Of a stretch of 24,732 bases of DNA, positions 7,050 through 14,723 are shown piece after piece. The DNA is from a bacterium HR23 (lineage in GTDB: Bacteria; Chloroflexota; Dehalococcoidia; Lucifugimonadales; HRBIN23). The stretch is from assembly GCA_002923335.1 (NCBI GenBank), contig BEHZ01000006.1, positions 1 through 24,732 on the forward strand. Direction: 5' to 3'. Each line of letters begins with the position of its first letter. Position 1 is the first letter of the stretch. The translations under genes were made by a program, and so were the position numbers. The notes under the pieces were generated by a model. The model was not told where the DNA came from and did not search any database. It saw only the letters and a list, made by a program, of their open reading frames with translations.

Positions 7050-8870
7050 ATGGGACGCCTGCAACGCTGTGCACGGTTTGCCGTCGGAGGCCTTGCGCTG
7101 GCCGGCCTTGTGCTTTTAGCCTGTGCTCGTGCCCAGCCCACCCCTGCCCTCTCTCCGACCCCTCTTCCGTCGCCCCAAGCGACGCCCCTGCCGGCCGTTA
7201 CCCCTTCCCCGACCCCTCTCGCCGTTGCAACGCCTACCTCCCTCCCCACCCCTACGCCTACCGTGTTCCTGGGGGGAGGTGCTCTTACCCCGGTGGCCGT
7301 GGTTACGCCCTCCACCGCCGCTCTCCCCGATGGGGAACCACCCCCCAATCGCCGGGGGGGCGTCCTGCGAGGGACTTGGAGCGGGACCCTCCGTCACTTT
7401 GATATGCACCAGGTTGGGGAACTGGGGACGTGGAACGCCGTGAACCTCATCTACAACCCCCTCTTCGAGTGGAGCGCCCTGGACCGTAAACAGGAGACCA
7501 TCGCCCCCGAACTGGCCGAGGCGTGGGAGGTCAGCCCCGACGGCACCCGCTATACCTTCAAACTGCGCCAGGGCGTCCAGTTCCACGACGGCACCCCCGT
7601 AACGGTGGACGACGTGGTCTTCTCCCTAAACCGTGTCTACGGGCGCAACCTCCCCCCTGGCACCGTCAGCGCCCGGGCCGAGTGGTTCGCTGACATGGTG
7701 GACAAGGTAGAGGCCCTGGGGCCAGACCGGGTCGTTGTAACCCTTCGGTTCCCCAGCGCCAACTTTATGACGCTTATGGCCGAAGGGTGGCATGTCATCG
7801 TCCCCAAGCACGTGGTAGAGAAGCAGGGCGACCTGAAGACCGTCGCGGTGGGCACCGGCCCCTTTGTCTTCAAGTCCTTCGTGCCCAACCAGAGTTTCGA
7901 GGTAACCCGTAACCCCAATTACTGGCGTCAAGGCTTGCCTTACCTGGACGGAGTCGTGCTCTACAACATTACCGACCAGACGACCGTTCTGGGTGCCCTC
8001 CTGACCAAGCGCCTGGATATGGCAAATCCTGCAGGGCAGAACATAGAGCCACGCACAGCCGAGGAACTGCGTCGGCGGAATGTGCCGGGGATGGTGGTGG
8101 AGGAGAACCCCCGACTGGGCGTGTATTCTATCCTTATCCAGACCACAAAGAAGCCTCTGGACGATATCCGTGTGCGCCAGGCTATCAACGAGGCCCTCAA
8201 TCGGGAGGAATACCAAAAATTCGCCAAGGCCATCAAGTTCAAGATAGGGGGTGCGGTCTTCCCGGGCTCCGTGTGGGACTTGCCCCAGGCCGAGTGGGAG
8301 CAACTGCCCGGCTACGGCCCCAACTACGAGGCGCGCCTGGCACGGGCCAAGCAACTCCTGGCCGATGCTGGCTTGCCCGGCGGGGGTCTTACCCTGGAGA
8401 TGACCGGCTCGGCGGGACCCGCCTGCGACGACGCCCAGGAGGCCATGCGGACCATGCTCGCCCGCATTGGCATCACGGTAAAGCCCGCCTGCACCCCCAC
8501 CACTGACGCACGGGTGCGGGAAGAGGAGGGGCGTTTTGACCTCCACTACCAGGGCTATGGCATCTCCTCTATTGACCCGGCGGGGGTTATCGGGACGCAT
8601 ATGGTCTGCGGAGGGGGGCGCAACTTCTCCCGCATGTGCTCCCCACGGATAGATGAGTTATACCGCCAGCAGATAAGCGTCCTGGACCTGCAGGAGCGGG
8701 CAAAGGTGGTGCGTGAGTTGGTGAAGGAGGTAACCCGCTTCTCCGGCATGAACATCATCGGTTGGTATGTAGAGTTCTTCGCTAAGTGGGGGTATGTAAA
8801 GAACCATATCGTTACCCCCTCCCGTTACACGGCCGCCGCCAAACTGGAGTGGGTGTGGCTGGACAAGTAG
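7050..8870 (+). CDS. ABC transporter substrate-binding lipoprotein, family 5 (peptide/opine type)
   Basis: This 606-aa extracytoplasmic binding protein begins with a signal peptide ending in a lipobox LLAC (Cys25). A long Pro/Thr-rich spacer (about 28-100) then separates the lipid anchor from the folded domain. The body has the SBP_bac_5 hallmarks APELAEAWEVSPDGTRYTF and GVQFHDGTPVTVDDVVFSL, then GTGPF. The ATG at 7050 is preferred over an in-frame upstream start at 6936 because it has GGGAGG in front and begins the signal peptide. It belongs to the same operon as the dehydrogenase/hydratase genes and precedes two permeases, so its ligand is plausibly that pathway's substrate (inference). The family mostly binds peptides but also takes nickel, opines and other small molecules. 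Confidence 0.9.
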   Translation: MGRLQRCARFAVGGLALAGLVLLACARAQPTPALSPTPLPSPQATPLPAVTPSPTPLAVATPTSLPTPTPTVFLGGGALTPVAVVTPSTAALPDGEPPPNRRGGVLRGTWSGTLRHFDMHQVGELGTWNAVNLIYNPLFEWSALDRKQETIAPELAEAWEVSPDGTRYTFKLRQGVQFHDGTPVTVDDVVFSLNRVYGRNLPPGTVSARAEWFADMVDKVEALGPDRVVVTLRFPSANFMTLMAEGWHVIVPKHVVEKQGDLKTVAVGTGPFVFKSFVPNQSFEVTRNPNYWRQGLPYLDGVVLYNITDQTTVLGALLTKRLDMANPAGQNIEPRTAEELRRRNVPGMVVEENPRLGVYSILIQTTKKPLDDIRVRQAINEALNREEYQKFAKAIKFKIGGAVFPGSVWDLPQAEWEQLPGYGPNYEARLARAKQLLADAGLPGGGLTLEMTGSAGPACDDAQEAMRTMLARIGITVKPACTPTTDARVREEEGRFDLHYQGYGISSIDPAGVIGTHMVCGGGRNFSRMCSPRIDELYRQQISVLDLQERAKVVRELVKEVTRFSGMNIIGWYVEFFAKWGYVKNHIVTPSRYTAAAKLEWVWLDK

Positions 8871-8871
8871 T

Positions 8872-8894
8872 CAACCCGCTTCTAAACGGGTGTT
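8872..8894 (+). promoter_or_regulatory. Intercistronic stem-loop after the binding-protein gene
   Basis: ACCCG (8874-8878) pairs with CGGGT (8887-8891) around an 8-nt loop, and flanking bases extend the pairing imperfectly. It starts within a few bases of the stop codon. Such hairpins after binding-protein genes often let the lipoprotein be made in excess over the permeases. No U-tract follows, so it is not a strong terminator. Confidence 0.35.
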
Positions 8895-8947
8895 GAAACA
8901 CGGCGGGGCACTGATGCGGAGGGAGTTTCCGCCTGTGGGGGAAAGCC

Positions 8948-9898
8948 GTGCGCGCATATATCGTGAAACGTTTTCTCCTGGCGGTCCCCACTTTTATCGG
9001 GGCGACCATGCTGGTCTTTCTACTCCTGCGTGTCGTGCCCGGGGATGTTGCCTTGAACATCCTGGGGGAAGACGCCACGACCCACCCGGAGAAGTTAGCG
9101 GAGATCCGGCGGGCCCTGGGGCTGAAGGACCCCCTCTATAAGCAGTATGGGTTGTGGCTTTGGAGGGTTTTCCACCTAGACCTGGGCAAGTCTTTCATGA
9201 GCGGTTTCCCGGTCGTTGAACTGTTTAAGCACCGCCTTCCTCTCACCCTGAACCTGACCCTCTACGCCATGCTGATTACCATTCTCCTGGCTATCCCCCT
9301 GGGTGTGCTCTCCGCTATTCGCCAGGACACGTGGGTAGACTATGTGGCACGGGTGTTTGCGGTGCTGGGGCTTTCTATACCCAACTTTTGGCTGGGCCTG
9401 ATGATCCTCACCGTGCTCGTCCTGGGGTTCAATTGGTTCCCCCCTCTTGGCTATCAGCCTTTTTGGAGGAATCCTGTGGGTAACCTGCAACAGTTGCTGT
9501 GGCCAGCAGTGGCAGTGGGGACGGCGCAGGTGGCGATCATCGCCCGCATGACCCGCTCTGCTATGCTGGAGGTTTTACGGGAGGACTATGTGCGCACTGC
9601 ACGCTCCAAGGGCCTGCGGGAGCGGGTCGTCCTTCTGCGCCACGTTCTTCGCAATGCCTCCCTGCCCATTGTTACTTTGCTGGGAGTGGAGTTTACTACG
9701 CTGATGTCCGGCGTGGTCGTAACGGAAACCGTCTTCAGCCTTCCCGGCATGGGCAGGACGGTCATTGATGGTCTCCTGACCAAGGATTACCCGATCATTG
9801 AGGCAACAACCCTTTTTATCATCTGCCTCGTGGTGCTGGTGAATCTCCTGGTTGACCTGTGCTACGCTTGGCTTGACCCCCGTATCTCTTACGGATAG
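8948..9898 (+). CDS. ABC transporter permease, DppB/OppB type
   Basis: This 316-aa inner-membrane permease has an N-terminal helix (KRFLLAVPTFIGATMLVFLL) with the classic RVVPGD that follows it, then five further hydrophobic segments. The EAA cytoplasmic loop reads EDYVRTARSKGLRERVVLLR (near 210-230), which docks the ATPase. It ends WLDPRISYG, a typical DppB tail. The start is a GTG preceded by GGGGGAAA. It sits between the binding protein and the second permease in the operon. Confidence 0.93.
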   Translation: MRAYIVKRFLLAVPTFIGATMLVFLLLRVVPGDVALNILGEDATTHPEKLAEIRRALGLKDPLYKQYGLWLWRVFHLDLGKSFMSGFPVVELFKHRLPLTLNLTLYAMLITILLAIPLGVLSAIRQDTWVDYVARVFAVLGLSIPNFWLGLMILTVLVLGFNWFPPLGYQPFWRNPVGNLQQLLWPAVAVGTAQVAIIARMTRSAMLEVLREDYVRTARSKGLRERVVLLRHVLRNASLPIVTLLGVEFTTLMSGVVVTETVFSLPGMGRTVIDGLLTKDYPIIEATTLFIICLVVLVNLLVDLCYAWLDPRISYG

Positions 9899-9910
9899 AA
9901 AGTTCTCACT

Positions 9911-10839
9911 ATGCACAAAGACGAACAGGGGGGATTGCAGGAGGGCAAGATAGGTGTGCAGGTAGCGGATACAGGGCGTCTTCCCGGGGTGGGGCGTGGG
10001 GGGATAGGGAGGCGCTTGCTACAGTTGGCCAAGAGCAAACCGTTGGGGGTGGCTGGGGCCGTCCTTCTGCTGGCCCTGGTCGCCCTTGCGGTAACCGCTC
10101 CCCTTTTCGCCCCGTATGACCCCTTTGCCCACGACCTGTCCAATCCCTGGTCCGGCCCCTCCTCCCGCCACTGGCTGGGCACCGACCAGTATGGCCGAGA
10201 CACCCTCAGCCGGCTCCTGCTGGGGGCACGTTACTCCCTGCTCATTGCCTTCGCCGCCACGCTAGGAGGCGGAACTGTGGGCGCCCTTCTTGGTCTGGTG
10301 AGCGGCTATTTTGGGGGGTATGTGGACCTGGCTGTCCAGCGGTGGGTGGACATACAGATGGCTATCCCTCCCCTCCTCCTCACCCTCCTGGTGGTTACCG
10401 CCGTTGGCCCGAGTGTTCCCGGGGTTATCATCGCCCTTGGCATAGGGATGATGCCCCGGACCACCAGAGTGGTCCGCTCCGTGGCCCTGGCCACCAGGGA
10501 GATGACCTTCGTGGAAGCTGCCCGTGCTCTGGGCGCTGGGCACGCCCGCATTATGTTCCTCCACGTGCTCCCCTCCTGCGTCGCCCCTTACATCGTTATC
10601 CTGTCCGTGTCTATCGGTGGTCTCATTGTGGCCGAGGCCTCCCTCGGTTCTTGGGGCTGGGCGTCCAGCCTCCCACTCCGACCTGGGGGCAGATGCTTAG
10701 CCGGGCCATGGAGGCCATTCGGCTGAGCCCCTGGGTGCCCTTCTTCCCCGGCCTGGCCATCGCCTTCACCGTCTTCGCCTTCAACATGCTGGGCGATGCC
10801 CTTCGGGACATCCTGGACCCCAAACTGCGGGGACGGTAA
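9911..10839 (+). pseudogene. ABC transporter permease, DppC/OppC type, with a single-base frameshift
   Basis: The first part (9911 to about 10648) encodes a normal DppC-type permease with an N-terminal helix, HWLGTDQYGRDTLSRLL, and an EAA loop (FVEAARALGAGHARIMFLHV). At the family's invariant block near GLIVAEASLSFLGLGVQPP the frame breaks. The original frame runs on as GSWGWASSL and stops at 10726. The correct tail (LGLGVQPPTPTWGQMLSRAM through DILDPKLRGR) continues in another frame to 10839. One missing T in the run around 10648-10651 (GGTTCTTGG where GGTTTCTTGG is expected) explains it. The rest shows no decay, so this is either a very recent mutation or a sequencing/assembly error. A repaired protein would be about 309 aa. 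No ATPase gene follows. Confidence 0.88.
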
Positions 10840-10850
10840 AGGAGGCAACC

Positions 10851-11822
10851 GTGAACCTTCCTCGGCCGACCACGCGCTTGCGCCACCTCCTTCACCGCCA
10901 GGGGAAAGTGCTCACGGTGGTGCATCCCCCCAGCGCCTACCTGGCGAAGGTGATGGAGATGGCAGGAGTGGAGGCGGGGTTTATCGGCACCTCGGCGGTG
11001 GTAGGGTTCTGCACCGGCCTGGCAGATGTGGGCGTGGCAAGCCTGACCGAGTGCCTGCAGGTAGCGGAGTGGATCGCCCGCTCCGTGCGCTTCCCCGTTA
11101 TCCTGGATGGGGACACGGGGCACGGAGGCATTATGGCGGTGCGCCGTATGGTCCGGGAGTGCATCCGACGGGGTGTGGCCGGAGTGCGCATCGACGACCA
11201 ACCGATAGAGCGGAAACGGGGCACTGGCTCGGCGGGCATCTGGGTAGAGGACTTGGACATCGTCCTGGCCCGGTATCGGGCCGCTGTGGAGATGCGGAAT
11301 GAACTGGACCCCGATTTTGTGGTGATGGCCCAGTGCTATGCGGGGGAGGCGCAGAACTCCACCTTTGAAGACGCCCTCCGCCGGATGCGTGCCTACAAAG
11401 AGGTCGGGGTGGACTGGGTGCAGTTTTCCGCCCCCCGCTCTGTAGAGGAGATACGGATAGCCCGCCAGGCCATCCCTGGCCCCTTTTCGGTGATGTTCGG
11501 GCACCTCCCCCGTCCCCTCACCCACCGGGAACTGCTGGAACTGGGCATTACCATCGCCTGGGCCACGGTGCCGGTGCACCAGGTCATCTCGGTCGCCCTA
11601 TATGACTTCCTGCGGGACTACATGGAACGGGATACACAAGCCGTCCAGGACTTCCGCCAGCGCTATGCAGAGCACCCCCTCCTGCGCAGGGGTGTTCCCC
11701 TGGGGGTGGAGGGGGAAGACCTGGCCCGTCTTCGGGAACTGGAGGCACGCTATTTCCCTCCACCGCCTCAGGGGATGCCCGCCACCCGGGAGGCGCGGCC
11801 GGGAGATGCCCCTCACGGCTGA
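10851..11822 (+). CDS. Isocitrate lyase/PEP mutase superfamily enzyme
   Basis: This 323-aa TIM-barrel enzyme belongs to the superfamily of isocitrate lyase, 2-methylisocitrate lyase, 2,3-dimethylmalate lyase and PEP mutase. The Mg-binding signature is ILDGDTGHGG (Asp86 and Asp88), followed by GVRIDDQ (112-117), equivalent to the family's LEDQ. The catalytic-loop segment that in lyases reads K-K/R-C-G-H is here KRGTGS (122-127), with no Cys or His, so classic lyase chemistry is uncertain; a decarboxylase, hydrolase or other activity is possible. The GTG start follows AAAGGAGG. It is the last gene of the operon, 11 bp after the permease, and overlaps the convergent selenoprotein gene by 10 bp. 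With the hydratase pair it recalls the DmdAB plus dimethylmalate lyase arrangement of nicotinate fermentation, but the substrate here is unknown. Confidence 0.83.
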   Translation: MNLPRPTTRLRHLLHRQGKVLTVVHPPSAYLAKVMEMAGVEAGFIGTSAVVGFCTGLADVGVASLTECLQVAEWIARSVRFPVILDGDTGHGGIMAVRRMVRECIRRGVAGVRIDDQPIERKRGTGSAGIWVEDLDIVLARYRAAVEMRNELDPDFVVMAQCYAGEAQNSTFEDALRRMRAYKEVGVDWVQFSAPRSVEEIRIARQAIPGPFSVMFGHLPRPLTHRELLELGITIAWATVPVHQVISVALYDFLRDYMERDTQAVQDFRQRYAEHPLLRRGVPLGVEGEDLARLRELEARYFPPPPQGMPATREARPGDAPHG

Positions 11823-13486
11823 ATGGGTTTGGTAACGGGGGCGCCCGCTCCCCAGAAGAAGGCCCCCCGCCCCGCCGCACCACCCACCACTACCACCTCG
11901 TAGCACCCGGCGTCCTCCAGCACGGGCACCAGCGTCTCCGGGCTCTCCCACAGCCAGGTCAACTCGGGGTGGGCCAGGGCCAGCGCCTTCGGCTCCTTGG
12001 GGAGCATCAGGAGGCGGAAGGGCATACGGGCCAGCCGGTGCAGGGCCTTGCGCAGTTCCTCCTTCCCCCAGCCCCCTTTTCGGAACACCTGGGCGTGCTC
12101 CGGGCAGATGAAGAGGGTGTGGTGCTCCTTCTCCTGAGTGCCGTAACGGGGGTCGGACCGACGCCCGATGAGCCACAGGCCCGTGGACACCTGCGCCGCG
12201 TTCTGCGCACAGGTGGAGAACACCTCGGCCAGGCGCTCCGGCGCGGCGCTTTGGAAGTCGTGCAGTTCGCAGATGCCGTAGACAAAGTGGACCGTTACGG
12301 TGTTGGCGTCGGGCGGGAAGCCGTGCTCCACATGGTATGGGGGCCAGGGGCTCTCCTCTTCGTTCTCCGCCACGCAGGCACTGTATTTGAGGGGGGAGCC
12401 GATGGTGTCCATATCCGATACGCCCGGATAGGTGTGGCCGATGTTCATCATGCACAGGCGCACCGCCCGGCCGATAACGGTGTTGGCGAAAGAGGGAGCG
12501 CCCGGCCCCAGAGCGCACACCCGACTGTTCAGGCCGATCTGCCGGCGGATGGGGCCGTTCACCCAAAGGAGGGGGGCGTGGGGGCCGGTGGACATGGCCT
12601 TGTTGCGCAGGTAAATCTGGGGTTCCGCCAGGCATTCTATAGCGGTGAGCACCACCGGCAGATGCTCGGGACGGCATCCCGCCATAACCGCATTGGCGGC
12701 GATTTTGGCTACAGTGCCGGTGCCGAACCCCGGCTCCAGAATGGCGACCACATCCTCCGGGTTTCGGCGGGTGCCCTTGAGCATGCGTTCCAGGGCCTCC
12801 TCGGTGGGAGGGACGAGGGGAAAGCCATCGCTCCATCCGTAGGCGAGGAAGCGCTCGTTCATGGCCTGGAAGGCCTCCAGGCCGTCCCCCGGGAAGGTAA
12901 TCCACTCCTCCTCCAGGAAGACCAGTTCCTCCTTCGCCTCCATACGGGCAATGGGCTGGGTCAGGCCGGCCACCACCTGCTCTAGAGCGGACTCCACCAT
13001 AGAGCGGATGTCCTGGGGGGGCTGGTTGGTGAAGGGGGTGGGGACGATGGCGATGGGCAGTTCGGGGAGACCAAAGGTCTGGGCGCTCCTTCGGGCATCC
13101 CGCACAAAGCCTTGGGCCGTGTAGGAGACGGTGGGGATCCCCCGCCGTTCCAGGAGGGTCATGTCGTGGACAAGCCACGACGTGCACGACCCTCAGTCGC
13201 TGGTGGTGCCGATGACGGCGTCCACCTCCCGGGCGATACGGTCGGCCTCTCGGGGGGTGAGATGGCGCATGGTGAAGCCCACGTCCCCGTGGTAGAAGGA
13301 GAAGCGGGCCTGGGGGAAACGCTTCTCCAGGAGGCGCTGGGTGTGCTCCAGGGCCACATCGCCCCCGGCTTTCATATTCCAGTAGAGGCCGATGCGTCTG
13401 CCCTCCAGGGTGGAAAGCCGTGGGGCTGGGGCGAGACGGCTCTGGACGGGTTTGGCCACAGGGTTGTAGACCTTCAAAGGCGACAT
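11813..13486 (-). CDS. UGSC-family selenoprotein, Sec98, with long C-terminal extension
   Basis: Two minus-strand ORFs in the same frame are separated only by a TGA at 13195-13193. Read through as selenocysteine, they form one 557-aa protein. Around the TGA the sequence is GTTSD-U-GSCTSWLVHDM, then TLLERRGIPTV, which is the defining U-G-S-C motif of the UGSC selenoprotein family, with Sec98 and Cys101 as a probable redox pair. A strong hairpin lies 11 nt after the UGA. The ATG at 13486 has AAGGAGG seven bases upstream. The region after about residue 200 contains YGWSDGFPLVPPTEE, NAVMAGCRPEHLPVVL and ENEEESPWPPYHVEHGF; I do not know a function for it. The gene is divergent from recA and convergent with the lyase-like gene. 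A biochemical function of UGSC proteins is not established to my knowledge; a thiol/selenol redox role is inference. Confidence 0.9.
13156..13192 (-). promoter_or_regulatory. Candidate bacterial SECIS hairpin of the UGSC gene
   Basis: Directly after the UGA, the minus-strand RNA has GUCGUGG (13181-13175), loop CUUGU (13174-13170) and CCACGAC (13169-13163), a perfect 7-bp stem. An outer GGGUC/GACCC stem (13192-13188 with 13160-13156) closes it. The apical loop begins 18 nt after the UGA, inside the usual 16-37 nt window for bacterial SECIS elements. A G flanks the loop at the closing pair. Confidence 0.7.
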
Positions 13487-13516
13487 CTCCTCCCTCCTTC
13501 TCCCTCTGTCAGGGGC

Positions 13517-13522
13517 AGTATA
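13517..13522 (-). promoter_or_regulatory. Extended -10 promoter element of the UGSC gene
   Basis: The minus strand has TGC followed by TATACT, an extended -10 match (TGn plus five of six TATAAT bases), 31 bases upstream of the ATG at 13486. No clear -35 is seen, which extended -10 promoters tolerate. Confidence 0.4.
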
Positions 13523-13578
13523 GCAGACCCGCCCCGTCGGTGGGTGGAGGAAGGGCTGCCCCCCTGCCCTCACACCCC

Positions 13579-13607
13579 TTGTGCCCCCCGCTACTGCGTG
13601 TTACACT
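13579..13607 (+). promoter_or_regulatory. Possible recA promoter
   Basis: TTGTGC (13579-13584), a 17-nt spacer and TACACT (13602-13607) lie about 40 bp upstream of the recA ATG. The match is moderate. I saw no GAAC-N4-GTTC type LexA site between the two divergent genes, so SOS control is not evident. Confidence 0.3.
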
Positions 13608-13649
13608 GGGCGTGGAGCACCACCCACCTGGGGGTTGGAGAGGGGTTGC

Positions 13650-14699
13650 ATGACCATTTCCCCCGCTGACCGCAACCGCACCCTGGACCTGGCCCTCGCC
13701 CAGATTGAACGCACCTATGGCAAGGGCACCGTAATGCGCCTGGGGAGCCCCGAACGCCTCCCCATTGACGCCATCCCCACCGGCTCCCTGGCCCTCGACC
13801 TCGCCCTGGGCGTGGGGGGCGTGCCCCGGGGTCGGGTGGTGGAGATCTTCGGCGCCGAGTCCTCCGGGAAGACCACCCTTGCCCTACACATCCTGGCGGA
13901 AGCCCAGCGTCGTGGTGGGGTTGCTGCCTTTATTGACGCCGAGCACGCCTTTGACCCCCTCTACGCCCAGAACCTGGGGGTGCGCCTGGAGGACCTCCTC
14001 ATCTCCCAGCCCGACTACGCCGAGCAGGCCCTGGACATCGTCGACCAACTGGTGCGCACCGGGGCAGTAGATGCGGTGGTGGTGGATAGTGTCGCCGCCC
14101 TGGTGCCCCGTGCCGAACTGGAAGGGGAGATGGGCGATGCCCATGTGGGCCTGCAGGCCCGCCTGATGTCCCAGGCCCTGCGCAAACTCACTGCCAACAT
14201 CAGCCGTTCCCGGGCGGTGGTGGTGTTCATCAACCAACTCCGGGAGAAGGTGGGGGTGCTCTTCGGCAACCCGGAAACCACCCCCGGCGGACGTGCCCTC
14301 AAGTTCTATGCCTCGGTGCGTATTGACCTGCGCAAGGGGGAGGCCATCAAGCAGGGGAATGAGGTGGTGGGCATTCGGGTGAAGGCACGGGTGGTGAAGA
14401 ATAAGGTGGCTCCCCCCTTCCGCACCGCCGAGTTTGACATCATGTTCAACCGGGGCATCGCCAAAGAGGGCGACCTGGTGGACCTGGGCACCGCCCTGGG
14501 TATTCTCAAGAAGGCCGGTGCCTTCTACACCTACGGAGAGACCCGCCTGGGGCAGGGGAGGGAGTCGGCTAAAGAGTTCCTGCGCCAGCACCCCAACATC
14601 GCCCAGGAGATTGAGAAGCAGATCCGCACCGCCTCCGCTCAGGTGCCCCTTGTCCCGGCCCTCGCCCACGACGAAGAGGGGGAGGAGGCATCCCTCTAG
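13650..14699 (+). CDS. recA: RecA recombinase
   Basis: This 349-aa RecA is the ATP-dependent strand-exchange protein for homologous recombination and SOS co-protease activity. Visible are Walker A GAESSGKTT (68-76), the IDAEHAFDP block, Walker B VVVDSVAAL, loop L1 around ELEGEMGDAHVGLQARLMSQ, and INQLREKVGVLFGNPETTPG in loop L2. The ATG at 13650 has GGAGAGGGG upstream; the open frame extends further to 13581, but those residues do not look like RecA. The length matches the family. The C-terminus is short and acidic (DEEGEEASL). It is followed 24 bp later by the thioredoxin-like selenoprotein gene and is divergent from the UGSC selenoprotein. No recX is adjacent. Confidence 0.98.
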   Translation: MTISPADRNRTLDLALAQIERTYGKGTVMRLGSPERLPIDAIPTGSLALDLALGVGGVPRGRVVEIFGAESSGKTTLALHILAEAQRRGGVAAFIDAEHAFDPLYAQNLGVRLEDLLISQPDYAEQALDIVDQLVRTGAVDAVVVDSVAALVPRAELEGEMGDAHVGLQARLMSQALRKLTANISRSRAVVVFINQLREKVGVLFGNPETTPGGRALKFYASVRIDLRKGEAIKQGNEVVGIRVKARVVKNKVAPPFRTAEFDIMFNRGIAKEGDLVDLGTALGILKKAGAFYTYGETRLGQGRESAKEFLRQHPNIAQEIEKQIRTASAQVPLVPALAHDEEGEEASL

Positions 14700-14723
14700 A
14701 CCGCCGATACCGGGAGGCCCGTT

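Noticed and set aside
11969..12985. A 338-codon plus-strand open frame opposite the UGSC gene
   Set aside because: It has no ribosome-binding site or recognisable motif and is antisense to a well-supported coding region.
13193..13195. UGA as an inactivating nonsense mutation (UGSC pseudogene)
   Set aside because: The residue is the family's Sec position, the frame is otherwise intact for 557 codons, and a stable hairpin follows.
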